Origin: Mixophyes australis
Lineage: Eukaryota > Chordata > Amphibia > Anura > Limnodynastidae
Direction: 5' to 3'
Length of the DNA: 64,000 bases
NCBI GenBank assembly: GCA_036250195.1
Contig: JAVHZZ010000010.1
Span: 75,945,423-76,009,422, forward strand
Part shown: positions 33,895 through 44,796 of the stretch, piece after piece
How the letters are laid out: every line of letters starts with the position of its first letter
How positions within the stretch are numbered: position 1 is the first letter of the stretch
Translations under genes and position numbers: made by a program
The notes under the pieces: generated by a model
What the model was told of the DNA's origin: nothing
What the model saw: the letters and a program-made list of their open reading frames with translations, nothing else
Databases searched by the model: none

Positions 33895-34457
33895 TGTTTA
33901 GGGAGACCCAAACAAAACTAACTGCGGAGGGCTGGGTCATTCCAATCACAATCTGAGACCCATCTGTGAAATTCTGTACAATATTCTTCAGCAGAACGAC
34001 GTCCCTGTTTTAAAGATCTTAGATTAGTCTCTGCAAAAGTGACTTTGTCAGGGTCATCATACAAGATGCCCAAGACCTGAAAGAAGGACTCCAGAAAACA
34101 ATACCAGATTGTCAGGGTCTAATCCAATTGTCGAGGTTTGTGGATCTCCTTGCAACAGGGAAATAACAAGACCCACTCACTGCTGTTCAGACCAGGAAGA
34201 CAGAGGACGTAGCTTGAAATATAATTTATAGCTTTCTCTAAAGTTGTGGAAATCTATTCGGTTACCAGAAAATCTGTCTGGAAGATAAAGCTTGCTTCTA
34301 GACCATCAACTTCCTGAGAAGAGATAGTCCGAGAGGCATGCTCATGAACAGACAATCTGTTGGAAATGTTTTGAACTATGTGATAATGCGCTTGCAGTTG
34401 ATTCTCCAGCACTTTTGCTGGGAATAGAGGAGTAGTATCCATGAGAGTAAATCCCAA
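33895..34457 (-). pseudogene. Gypsy gag fragment (sushi-type)
   Basis: Begins at an ATG (34457) with MDTTPLFPAKVLENQLQAHY, a gag N-terminus. It later shows LYDDPDKVTFAETNLRSLKQ and RWVSDCDWNDPALRS, conserved in the capsid region of sushi-type Gypsy (the group related to domesticated PEG10/RTL genes). Stops and a frame change break it. The homologous capsid stretch appears on the plus strand at 44600-44800 in another remnant. Confidence 0.75.
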
Positions 34458-35338
34458 GTATGGGGGCCCGTTATAATGTCATGAATCATCCTACTAATTT
34501 AGTTATCAGAACCTGTTGTAGACGAGAGCTTGATCTTTAGCAATCCCCTTTCCCATGGAACCAGATATGTTCGCCGGTACTTGGTTGTCCCCAGGACAGA
34601 AACTCAAATAGTGAGAACATAACTTAGGTAAGTGGACACCACAGAGGACTGGGTAGTGAGATGATGAGCAGAGATCTCTATGGCAACAGGGATGCAGGAT
34701 GCACCTGGACCAGAATAAGCAGATACACTGAGTTGCAATCAGATGTTGTACTAACCTCCACCAATATAACAACTTGACAGGGTAGAGTTGAGGATGGGTG
34801 TAATACCAGTTGTGGCCTGTGTTCAGATGATGCTGGAGAGCAACACACAGTGCAAGGGAAGGAGCGAAAGCAAGATCGAACTGTAATTCTGAATGGTGAA
34901 AAACTGCTGACATAGGTGAATCCAATGGAGCAGATAGCGGACACCATGATCTGGAGGGTGGGAAGAGGTATTGCTGACAAAAGGCAGAGACACACACCAG
35001 GAAAAAGGGTCGGTTCAAGCCGCAATATACGTAGTCTGGGTCACAAGCAATAAGGTCAATGCAAGCAGCAATCAGGGGTGGTCAGTTCACAGACAGAGGT
35101 CAAAACCAAGTATCAGACAGGAGCAGATTAATCTCAGGAACAGGAGCACGGAGAAGGAAGCATGTGAACGCTACAACCGGCAATGGTTCAGTGAAGCTGA
35201 CAGGGATTTAAAGCAGTGGTAGCCAATCAGGGCAGGTATCAGATAAAGCTGCAGGTGAGGAGTTCATGTGATCACACGCAGGCTGACAACACTGCAGCAG
35301 CAAAACAGCAAATAACTGCAGTTCCTGACACCATCATG
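33895..35338 (-). mobile_element. Gypsy-type LTR plus gag fragment
   Basis: On the minus strand an LTR starts with TGTCAGGAACTGCAG (at about 35337) and runs to about 34500, followed by a gag frame. The LTR contains the promoter-like and 'cctgttcctgag' style text typical of amphibian Gypsy LTRs. The element is cut off within gag at 33895, so pol and the second LTR are absent. Confidence 0.7.
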
Positions 35339-35340
35339 TT

Positions 35341-35690
35341 TGTTTCTACAACATAACCTCGTTATTCTTGTTATTTCCTTACAATAACGTAAAAGCAAAA
35401 AATAGTGATTTTATAATTGCAGAGTGTTCAGTTATTCAGACAATCCAGTATAGAAAAACAAAATATGGAGTAATGAAATCAGTTAATAGTATATTATTAT
35501 AGGAGCTCAAATAGATCTTCCTCTTATAGTGTGACCAGCTCAGCCTGGCAGCCCTGGCTCTGGTTACTAATTTTGCAGGGGGACCCCCACACCCATGTGC
35601 AAGTTTCTTCAAACTCTTAATGCAGAGCATATTTCTATGCTTGTGCACTGTGGCAAAACGCATATGTTGCAGTTGGACTTGTGTATAAGG
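35341..35690. repeat. Block IV upstream flank, copy B
   Basis: Matches 62790-63110 and, partly, 51020-51125. Landmarks: GGAGCTCAAATAGATCT, 'tagtgtgaccagc' and 'cttgtgcactgtgg'. The element at 35691-36310 separates it from its continuation. Confidence 0.8.
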
Positions 35691-36310
35691 CTAGGTACAC
35701 ACTGAAGTATTTTCCAACCAACGAGTTATCTCAAACGATTGTACCTACAACTGAAGGTCCAATCAGTCTGGTGCTTCATGCATACACACTGACACGATTT
35801 ACCTTCAGATCTCTGCTCTTCATCTGGTTTTCTAGTCTTCAGAGAATGACAGCACAATATTCATTCATTCATTTCTGTCGCTTTGTCACACTGATTAAAA
35901 TCGCCTTATTATAACTATTCACATGTACTAACGAATTTCGTTAGCTTCTGTGACTCTGAAACAAAATATTCTGTTTTGGAACGAATAAATTATTCCTTCT
36001 ACAGCACCCTCTACATTTATTTGCCGGGACATTTTCAGCCAATGCCAGCAATTGGCATCGGCTGAAAAGAGCACAACTCTGTAAACTCTATGGAGATCAT
36101 GAGCACGAGTACATACACACTACATGATCGGAAAGTGATTGGGAGGAAAATATTAAACAGTACAACCAACCAAATGAGCCGACAATCAACACTTTGGGAC
36201 GACTTTCGACCATCGTGTCATTATACACACTAATTCCACTTCTGACCGAATGGTCGTATATCAGCTGATTGGCCCAATAATTGGACGAAAAATCTCCAGT
36301 GTGTACCTAG
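35691..36310. mobile_element. Non-autonomous DNA transposon, CTAGGTACACACTG ends
   Basis: CTAGGTACACACTG at the left is the exact complement of CAGTGTGTACCTAG at the right. The copy at 63110 reads straight across this place, so the segment is an insertion. No target duplication is clear. 620 bp; no transposase ORF. Confidence 0.72.
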
Positions 36311-38130
36311 ACTAACTCTAGTCAAATGCACTTTGCAAGCAAACGCAATTGAAAAATAAAGTTAATATTCTGTCACCTTCCTTATTCCAAAGCTCTAATC
36401 ACCATGTGAGCAATTTATGCTGTTCTGCAAAGTGCTTCATCAAGGAAATAAGCTACACTTGCTTAAGCTGGTAAAAGCTAGATCAATTTTTCCCTAAAGA
36501 AGTTATTGTTTAAAATCACACTCTGTAGTTTAATAACGTTCAATAAGCTCGCACCCAAAAATGACATTCTCATAAATGTTCAGTATACAGCACAATAACA
36601 AGAAGTATTGTAGAAATCTCAATCTCTCAGAAACTGGAAACTGCATAGAAAAGAGAAAGTGCAGAGTGATCAAGGAAAACTTCCTTTAGTTCCTTGGCAA
36701 CTTTTTAAAGTAATGTTGCCACCACCTTCAAACTCCTCATTTACAGTGCATCCCAATTAACCAATTAACATCATGATTAAAATATTAAAAATCATACAAT
36801 AAAAAAAATGTTTCATATTTCCTCATGAGAAAATGCCATTAAAATTTTAGCAAAGAGAAAGGAAAAACACATATAGGAAATATTAATATAACATATATAT
36901 GATATTTGCTAATCAAAATACAGACAAAGAAAACATTGATCTGCATTATGCATGTTTGACTTTGAATATATTATCCATGTTATATCAAGAATGTATATAG
37001 TAACTATAATAAATAAATAACAAATACAAAACATAAAAAGAAATAATATCACTTCATTTGATTATAGCAATAACGGTTCAGTGTTGGTGTTTAGAATATA
37101 ACTGCAGCTAGTAACCATACACCGGCGCACATCAAAGTGAAGCATAAATTGTATTCTTTCCCATAATAAATTCACATCAAATATAGACTCAAAGGGCCTG
37201 ATTCATTAAGGAAAGTTAAGCAACAGTAAGTAAGTAAGGCATTGGAGGGGGAGGTACATTTAAAATGTGATGGCTGATATATATTTGGGATAGGGCATGT
37301 CCTAGATCAAATTTCAGTGCACAAATAAGCTATTAAGTATTTGTGTGCTACATGAAAAAACACCAAGTATTTTCTTTAATTGTAAAATAATAATTTAATT
37401 TGCACCCTTGCATTGCAACATGGTTTTGTCCTGAAAACTTGCAAAAGAAATCTCAATTATTTGCTTAACTTTCCTCAATGAATCAAGCCCAATATCCTTA
37501 CACAATAAACAAAGATATTTGATCACAATAACACAATCAAATCTACAACTAAGGTCCATCTCTGGATATCCGCCTTTAACCAGATTATGCAACTGTAGCT
37601 GATTATTTTATTTTAAGTTAATGTTTAAAATCATATAGTGTAAAAACATTTAATAATATTTGCACAGTATAATGACATACATAAGAATGTTTAGAATGCA
37701 CAATAAAGCAGAACATGTTGTAGAGATCACAATGTCACATCGAAAACAGAAAACTGCAGTGTGATCGGGGCAAACTTTCCTCCAGGTTCACATGGACGGC
37801 TTTTTAAAGGATTGTTGCCTCACTCTTCAAACTCTTCATTTATAGTGCACCCCAATTAAAATCATAAATAAAATATTACAAAACATACAATAAAAAATAT
37901 TATTTACAATGTTCCATTATGAGCAAATGTAAAATGATACAAAGAGAAAAGAAAAAGAAATTTTAATATAACACTTAGTGATAATTGCCAATCAACAGAC
38001 ACACAGTTAAATCAGTTATTGTAGTAAAAAAGTAGTAATATGCCGACAAATAACACGTTGATCTGCATTATCTATATTTAACTTTGAACATATTATACAT
38101 ACTGCACCCAAACATTTAATATGGAACAAG
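36311..38130. repeat. Segmental duplication block IV, copy B
   Basis: Same two-subunit structure as 31560-33165 and 51670-53570, with subunits starting near 36500 and 37616. A 297-bp MITE (37194-37490) is inserted here only. Lies directly before block I copy 2. Confidence 0.85.
37194..37490. mobile_element. Palindromic-end MITE with empty sites in the window
   Basis: GGGCCTGATTCATTAAGGAA at the left mirrors TTCCTCAATGAATCAAGCCC at the right. Copies A (about 32518) and C (about 52590) of the same block lack it and read GACTCAATATCC across the site (copy C), giving a direct before/after comparison. Confidence 0.88.
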
Positions 38131-38571
38131 ACACTTATTTACCTGATTTGAGTTAAAGGCAAAATAACAAGTGTTTATAAATTCAGACTGGGGATTTTGA
38201 AATATTTGTATGTGGCTTTCTGATTATTGCTTTCGAGTTATGGATATTATCATTTGATGATTAGTATGCATATGTTTATAATTGGTACAGCTTACATATA
38301 GTTTGAAAAGTTTGAATGCCGGCATCAAGGAGATATCAGTGTCCAGTGAGCGCTCTCTATATTTATGGAGCGATTGTTGCCGTGCACCTCTAAAGAAAAC
38401 TTTAAATGCAGCTTGTAGGAATACTTTTACATATTTAATCGGGTAGATCATTTGGGTTATTACTTTTGCTAATTTCGGTGTTAATTATGCTGCTGTGTTC
38501 CACTTTGTTTTACGTGAACACACAGTGTGACAGCAAAATAAAGTATCATATATTTACTCAGGACTACTGCA

Positions 38572-38655
38572 TATGAAGTATAGAAGTAGACTCTACAATA
38601 GTTTATATATTATAACATATATAAACTATTGTAGAGTCTACTTCTATACTTCATA
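38572..38655. repeat. Perfect 38-bp palindrome arms
   Basis: 38572-38609 and 38618-38655 are exact reverse complements around an 8-nt spacer. Unit 1 carries a single copy of the arm sequence (about 18478-18510). Confidence 0.9.
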
Positions 38656-38667
38656 AGTTTTTATTCA

Positions 38668-39276
38668 AAATGTGTAATCAGTGATGATTGGACGGCAGAA
38701 ACTTTAAAACAAGCACGGACTCTCACTCCTGCCACTTTGATGAAGATACTTTGTATACTGAAACGCGTTGGTGATTGCAGACTTCTTCCAGCTCGATCAC
38801 TCCTTTTCATTTGGAACATGTGTCTATAACCCGGGTTCTTAACATCTATACACCTTTATAAGAGGAGATTAACATGCTGATTCCTATCATCTATCTGGTA
38901 GGAGTCCTAACATACTTTAGAGAAGGAATCTGTTGTTTTTACTTACATTTTTTATTTGATGAGCAAGATATTAAAATGTAATATTAATTTAATAAATATT
39001 ACACGGAAGGATTTTTCTTTCTGTTTTTTCCCATATGTTGCTGGAGAGTGTTGCGTGCTTCTAAGAACCAAAGCAGCTTAAAAACATTTACACGCTGATT
39101 CATCTATAAGTTTATGTGAGTGAAAAATTGGCAGTTCTTTTCTGGTTCCAATTTCAAACAATATCACACTATTGTATATCTTTTCTATTTTTATGAAAAT
39201 GCTTTCAAGGATTTATCCAGAATTTGCTACGTTAGTGTAAGTAGCATTGCATGCAAAGTCTTTTCACTGCATTGGT
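38668..39276 (+). mobile_element. Insertion specific to unit 2, with hammerhead-like core
   Basis: About 609 bp absent from unit 1, bracketed by TTTTTATTCA (38658-38667 and about 39277-39286), which is single in unit 1 (18521-18530). Contains the hammerhead-like core at 38737-38764. No protein-coding ORF. Probably a Penelope-related non-autonomous element. Confidence 0.62.
38730..38772 (+). ncRNA. Candidate hammerhead ribozyme core, degenerate
   Basis: TTGATGA (38737-38743) replaces the canonical CTGATGA. Stem II pairs 38744-38749 with 38753-38759 around a TTT loop and one bulged A, then GAAAC (38760-38764) and GCGT. The C-to-T change weakens the core C3-G8 pair. Confidence 0.4.
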
Positions 39277-39693
39277 TTTTTATTCACGGAGGTGTGAACA
39301 CTTTTTCACACAAATCACAAGCTGGATTTTGCATATATGTGATATAGAAATAAGCTGACATCTGGTTTATACACTTTTATTCATTGTTGTTTTCTATATT
39401 TTTTGTGAGATATTTGCAATCAATAAAGGCATCACTAGACAGGGAATTATAATAGCAAATTTGGGAGATTCAACAGCAATTTTATACAAGGAGACTTTGG
39501 AATTTTTTTTTAATTTTGAGGTTTATTTTTTTAAAGACATTAGCATGGTTCTTCTTCTCACATTTTGTGTTATTTGTTCTAATTGAGTGTTGTGAGTGTG
39601 AGGTGGAGTGGGCTACATTTGTATTTTGGAGACCTTTTGCTTCAGTTGTTTAATTTTCACATATTGGGACTGATTCATCAAGGCACGCATACT

Positions 39694-40005
39694 GGGCCTG
39701 ATTCATTAAGGGAAGTAAGGCAAAATATTAGTAAGTTTTCTCCTGGACAAAACCATATTACAATGCAAGGGGTGAAAATTTGTTTATTATTTTGCACAAA
39801 AGATAAATACTACTGTTTTTTCATATAGCACACAAATTCTTAATAGCTTTATTTCTACAATGAAATTTAAAGTTGATCTAGAACATGCCTTACCCCAACT
39901 ATAAATCTGCCATCACATTTTAAATTTACCTCCCCGTCCAATGCAGCATAGTTTAGCCAAGGTGCAAAGTTTTTCTTGCTTTACTTTCCTTAATGAATCA
40001 GGCCC
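39694..40005. mobile_element. Palindromic-end MITE, GGGCCTGATTCATTAAGG family
   Basis: Left GGGCCTGATTCATTAAGG and right CCTTAATGAATCAGGCCC are exact complements, flanked by ACT on both sides. It sits inside an older related copy (GGGACTGATTCATCAAGG at 39665). Confidence 0.85.
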
Positions 40006-40118
40006 ACTGAGCGCAACCTGCGTTCAAGGCACTGATCTCAAGATACGTGCACTATTGAATTCGAGTTTAGGTCTGCAGTGCCCTACTACACAAGACACTG
40101 CATGATATATCCAATACA

Positions 40119-40146
40119 CATATATATATAAATATATATATATATA
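40119..40146. repeat. (TA)n microsatellite
   Basis: Short TA tract at the SINE tail, equivalent to 19126-19186. Confidence 0.9.
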
Positions 40147-40147
40147 C

Positions 40148-40467
40148 CATCACTATTTATTTATATAGCGCCACTAATTCCGCAGAGCTGAACTCACTCA
40201 CATCAGTCCCTGCCCCATTGGGGCTTACAGTCTATATTCCCTAAAATACACAGACAGACAGACAGACAGACAGACTAGGGTCAATTTGTTGGCAGCCAAT
40301 TAACCTACTAGTATGTTTTCGGAGTGTGGGAGGAAACCAGAGCACCCGGAAGGAAACCCGCGCAAACACGAGGGGAACATACAAGCTCCTCACAGATAAG
40401 GCCATGGTCGGGAATTAAACTCATGACCCCAGTGCTGTAAGGCAGAAGTGCTAAGCACTTTGCCACC
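40148..40467 (-). mobile_element. V-SINE copy 4
   Basis: Minus-strand V-SINE in the position equivalent to 19187-19552. It shares head, V-domain and tail and carries a GACA expansion at about 40252-40272. Confidence 0.9.
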
Positions 40468-40830
40468 ATAAAGAGAACATGATACATCAAAATGACAATG
40501 TGATATTATTATTTCATATAATTAATTCCACCACTTAATAATAAAGGCATTGCAAGCACATGTTATAGCATGAATACGCGACTGTCGTCACTAGCAATCA
40601 GGAAATCAACAAATAATGTAGACATAGATGCATTTAAAAAAAAAAACATCTGCAGCTGTTTTCTGTCACCCTGCTCTAATGTAGTTTTGTGGGGGGCATA
40701 TGAATGAACTGAATTTTCTATACATTCATTCATTGGTGGTAATGATGGGTGAAGGCACATCACACAGCTTGGACACACTATATGATGAGGCAGAGAGGTC
40801 CCAGGGACTACCCAATATCATAATTTACCA
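40468..40830. other. No recognised feature
   Basis: Unit 1 has microsatellite and Helitron-like DNA at this place. No feature is visible here. Confidence 0.5.
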
Positions 40831-40960
40831 GCGGGCAGAGACAGTGTGTGAACATGTCAATTCTTCTCTGGATTCTTTTATCCCATTTCATTATGACAAA
40901 TCAAAAACAAGGATCTACTTTAATATTTAATAAAGTGCAAAAAAAGTGTTTGGGGAGTGC

Positions 40961-40966
40961 TTTATT
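40961..40966 (-). terminator. Polyadenylation signal candidate for FUT copy 2
   Basis: AATAAA on the minus strand about 240 nt past the stop, conserved with copy 1. Confidence 0.5.
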
Positions 40967-41205
40967 CTATTAAACTTTATTTGCGTGTATGTTTATGTGT
41001 TTCACTATTTGTTATAATGGACTAGGGTCCATTATAGTGGGATCACTGGGATGGCAAAATTGTCATGACTTATGGTCTCTGGGATTGGGGAGCACATTGA
41101 TTATGGAGTTACCAGCCCAGATCTAGTTTTCTCTATCACAGGATTTCCCTCTGCATGTGGTCCCCCTGGTGTAGTGTAAATTTAATCAGACCACAAGGCT
41201 TAAAC

Positions 41206-42261
41206 TCATTTGTACCAATCTCCAAGTCTTGCAATAGTCTTATGTTTGGGAGCATCTTTCAGTGCTTTGCATACTCTACAGTAAGAAGTCTGCATATTAG
41301 TTTTTTCAGAAGGATGAAGTCTGGATCTCCAGTTGAAGTATTGCCGGTACGCGTTGTCATCACTGTCCAATTTTAAAATATATGTAGCCAGTTCCTGGGC
41401 TGTGGAGAAGTCATCCACATGTATAAAAGAGTCTTTAGGAATAAAACGCTCATAGTTTTCACGAGAGGGGCCTAAAACAACTGGTACAGTACCAGATGCA
41501 AATGCATTATTCCAGAGTTTCTCTGTAATATAATCTTCATGAACTGAGTTTTCAAAGGCCAAATAAAATTTGTACATGGATAGTATTTGCTGATGTTCGT
41601 TTCTGGGTAATGTTTTATGCTGCCTTCCATATATGTCAATAGATAAATATTTCTTAAACTGCTCATAATAGCGCACCCTCTTAGACTGTGGATTCCAGTT
41701 ACTGACTGCCCAGGCCACCAGTTTAGTTTTTGGAGGGATAGTGAAGTTCTGCTCCTCCTTATTCTGCTCCAACCAGCCATAAGGTGAGAAAATATCAGAG
41801 TCAGCCCTGTAAGACATGGTCAGATTGATGAGGTTGTCCATAAAGTGTAAGTTTGGGCTGTGAGATGGGGACTCCCTGTTGAACCATACCCAGTACTGAT
41901 TTGGTGGTCTTGGCATCTGTGGTAGTTGATTTTTAGAGTGACATACCTCCCTGTGACGGAGAACAACTGCATCCGCAGAAGAGAACAACGTTTTATTCTC
42001 TGTATAAAAGCATCCACTAATATTAAGGAATGATGGACATACATTAAGGGGAAATTTACCATCAAATTCCCATGTCCAAACTAGAATGATTCGAGTGTCT
42101 TCAGCTGGTTCCCGTTTAGTGTATATATATTTAATTGTATCAATAATTGCTGAGCGACCGACATTGTTATAGAGTGTAAACAAAATGGCTGCAAGGCACA
42201 ACTGGGAGATACATATCATAAAAGACTTCTTCAGAGACAATGTACTCCCTGAATACTCCAT
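41206..42261 (-). CDS. Alpha-1,3-fucosyltransferase (FUT9/FUT4-like), copy 2
   Basis: Tandem paralogue of the gene at 20659-21714, also 351 residues and uninterrupted. It has the same membrane anchor (residues 1-39 are identical), the same conserved blocks MSYRADSDIFSPYG and FENSVHEDYITEKLW, and the same four N-glycosylation sequons. Changes cluster in the stem (40-50), at residues 65-74 and in the acceptor-binding region. The latter reads VLRHRE instead of VIHHRD; the acceptor-type Arg is kept, but the first His is now Arg and Asp is Glu. Residues 257-258 change from DA to GT, next to the donor-binding block. Acceptor preference may therefore differ slightly from copy 1. Start, exon boundary and poly(A) signal positions are conserved. 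The specific vertebrate orthologue is not settled. Confidence 0.95.
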   Translation of the reverse strand: MEYSGSTLSLKKSFMICISQLCLAAILFTLYNNVGRSAIIDTIKYIYTKREPAEDTRIILVWTWEFDGKFPLNVCPSFLNISGCFYTENKTLFSSADAVVLRHREVCHSKNQLPQMPRPPNQYWVWFNRESPSHSPNLHFMDNLINLTMSYRADSDIFSPYGWLEQNKEEQNFTIPPKTKLVAWAVSNWNPQSKRVRYYEQFKKYLSIDIYGRQHKTLPRNEHQQILSMYKFYLAFENSVHEDYITEKLWNNAFASGTVPVVLGPSRENYERFIPKDSFIHVDDFSTAQELATYILKLDSDDNAYRQYFNWRSRLHPSEKTNMQTSYCRVCKALKDAPKHKTIARLGDWYK

Positions 42262-42333
42262 TTAATTAAGCAGGACCACCGGTACAGTGAGCAGACGTCT
42301 CTCACAATTTTCACCACTGTTGGAGAAAAAAAT
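42262..42333 (-). promoter_or_regulatory. 5' UTR and splice acceptor of FUT copy 2
   Basis: Minus strand: pyrimidine tract ending TTTTTCTCCAACAG with AG at 42318-42317, then 55 nt of untranslated exon before the ATG, the same length as in copy 1. Confidence 0.7.
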
Positions 42334-42902
42334 AAAGAGAACACGATACATCAAAATGACAATGTGATATTATCATATCATCAGAAAGATGTACTTTTAT
42401 ATTTATTTTAATAAATGTTGGGGCTTTATGTTGTCATATAAAGCGGTAGACACTTTGTTTTAGAAAATGAGCAAATAAAACGAGAATAAGTTTCTATAAT
42501 GTAGTCCATGAAGTATTGAGAAGTAATTTTTTGACTATATTACATACAACTAAAAGTGGAAAGTCAATTAGCAAATTAGCTCCTTCTTGGCCTAGATAAA
42601 AATTTAAATCTGTAAACTGGATAAAATGATCCATTTGCGCTAAATGTTCAATGTGCATTTACAAGAATTCGGAGGATTCTTACGTTGTTTCTTATAGAAA
42701 TTGTCTCCTTTTTCATATTAAAGAATTTCTTTTTCTCCAGATCTCACATATGTTCTATTCTGCACATGTGGTTGGCAATATGTTGGGAGGGCCATTAGAT
42801 TCCTTAAAGAACATAGCATCAGAGACAAGTAAAAAACTGAAAACACCACACATGCTTATGTCGAAGTCAAATAATTGGATATGATCATTTCAAATTAATA
42901 TC

Positions 42903-44520
42903 TGTCAATCTGATTGTCTGTGTCTGAAATTATGCAAATAGCACGCTACGGCGTGGAGGAGCGTAATTAACCACAACACGTGCAAACACTTATACACAAA
43001 TTTACACGAACACATACACTTGTAATTAGTTCATATAAAAATAGTTGCAACACATAGTTATTTGGAATGAAATGTAGCAGGGTTTATAGTTAAATATTAT
43101 AATGTTATATATACTTTAGTGAGATCTAAGGTTCAGGACACAGGAAACATATCATGTCTGGTATCATTCTAATCTCCTATTTATCCGCAGACAGCCGGTT
43201 CAATCGCCTAAAGGATCTCACTTTGCGTATGCTAGATAAGGATTATAGGGAATAATTGATCATGAATGGTATTGTATGTGTAATGTAAATAGACCAGTTT
43301 GAACTAGTTTTCGGCAGAAAGATTAGTATGCATCTTCTGGAGAGCTGACCCCCACCCTTTGAGGGCATCGTTTGAACTGGCCAATGACCTGCATTACACA
43401 GGACCTTCCTGAAGCCCGAACCTATGGAAACATGCCAAATCATCTGTATTGTTTTCACTGTATCACTGATTGTATATAAGCAGAGGTTCTGGGACCAGCA
43501 GAGAGTCTCTTTGACCACAGACTTCAGGACTGAATGACTGTATGCTGGATCCAGGGCGCCTGCGAACATAACGACTGTACTTCATTTATTTGAATTGTTA
43601 CTCTGCTGTTTTTTGCTATTAAATCGCATTGTGCTTTGGAACCACATAACTGGAGGTGGATAATCGTTATCAAGCAAAAGGAGAGTGAACCCGCAATAGA
43701 TTATTTTGCCAGAGCCGTGTCAGCAATGACACGGTTCACTGGGATATCTGACATAAAGAATGATGTGCATCACAGGGAAGTGGCTGTTATGGTACTAATG
43801 GATGGTCTCAAAGAAAATCTGAAGACCAGGGTACAAACCTCTTTGCCTAATTGGAGACGCATCACAGTAGATCTTCTTAGAGAGTCTTCCGTGGAGCATG
43901 ATAAAAACATATTCAGAAGGAGAGCGGCACAGGGTGATAGGCTAATGATGGTGAGTATCCAGGCTTTAGAGGGACTGCACACACGACCAGAAGCTTACAA
44001 CACACACAGACATATGACAGTGAGGTGTTCTAACATCCATGAAGAGGGACACTTAATGAAACACTGCAGAGAGAAAAGATTGAGAACACCTAAATGGGGA
44101 TCACATAGACCCACAAAGGAGACACACACAAGGCTCAGAAGATTCACAACAGTTACCAGCACACGTCATTGCAGCAAATGCTTTGCCGGACAGTGATAGT
44201 CAGCGCTAGGGATCAGTTCATACCTGTATTCTACAGCCAGTTAGGTTAACTGAGAATCTTAGGGAAGAACCTACGATGACAGTTGATATAGCTGGTATGA
44301 AACAAACCATTCTTGTAGATACACGGGCGGCCAGGTCAGTGATAACTTCTCCTTTAAATCTACAGGTCACTAATATGTTCCAGCTATGGGGGTAACAGGG
44401 AGAGTGTTACATTACCCTTTGACTAAACCCGGAGAGGTTACTATCAGGCCTCTGCACACCAAGCATTCATTTCTCTTGGTTGCAGCAACATAGACTGGTG
44501 CAACAGCAAAGGGTTGGGAT
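42903..44520 (+). mobile_element. Endogenous retrovirus fragment (LTR, partial gag, protease)
   Basis: An LTR-like segment (about 42903-43645) has a TATATAAGC box at about 43473 and ATTAAA at about 43617. It is followed by a partial gag frame and a protease fragment. Most of gag upstream of the capsid C-terminal part is missing, as is pol beyond protease. LTR ends are approximate. The remnant abuts a Gypsy fragment at about 44525. Confidence 0.6.
43645..44400 (+). pseudogene. Retroviral gag C-terminal part and dead protease
   Basis: The frame to 44196 resembles the C-terminal half of a retroviral capsid (VMVLMDGLKENLK), then a basic region and a zinc-knuckle relic CSNIHEEGHLMKHC. In the relic the second Cys position of the CCHC pattern is not Cys. 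After a stop, another frame carries the protease active-site region as LVDTRAARSVI. The catalytic D-T-G is changed to D-T-R (codon 44324-44326), so it would be inactive. No start codon is present; 43636 is not an ATG. The remnant is broken in several places. Retrovirus class is not assigned. Confidence 0.65.
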
Positions 44521-44796
44521 TGTCATCTCCTTTCCTTTCTCTGAGGGGATCCTAAAGCTTGGGCCTTTAGCCTTGCATCCACCAGCCCTGCCGTACAGTC
44601 AGTAGATGCCTTCTTCAACACCCTGGGACTGCTCTATGATGATCCTGACCACGTGGCCTCGGCTAAATCTCACCTAAGAGACTTGAAACAAGGCACGTGG
44701 ACCGCCAAGGAATACTGTGCCAACTTTACAAGTTGGTCCATTGATAGTGAGTGGAATGACCCAGTTCTCCATAGTCAATTTTGTCTCGGTCTGTCA

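Larger units (their letters stand above)
38130..39900. repeat. Segmental duplication block I, copy 2
   Basis: Collinear with 18039-19145 apart from an inverted duplication and insertion between 38572 and 39286. Confidence 0.9.
40831..42856. repeat. Segmental duplication block II, copy 2 (contains FUT copy 2)
   Basis: Collinear with 20281-22292 from GCGGGCAGAGACAG to 'gcatcagagacaagtaaaaaact'. Confidence 0.92.

Noticed and set aside
34506..35018. 170-codon open frame on the minus strand
   Set aside because: Falls within the Gypsy LTR, upstream of gag; not expected to be coding.
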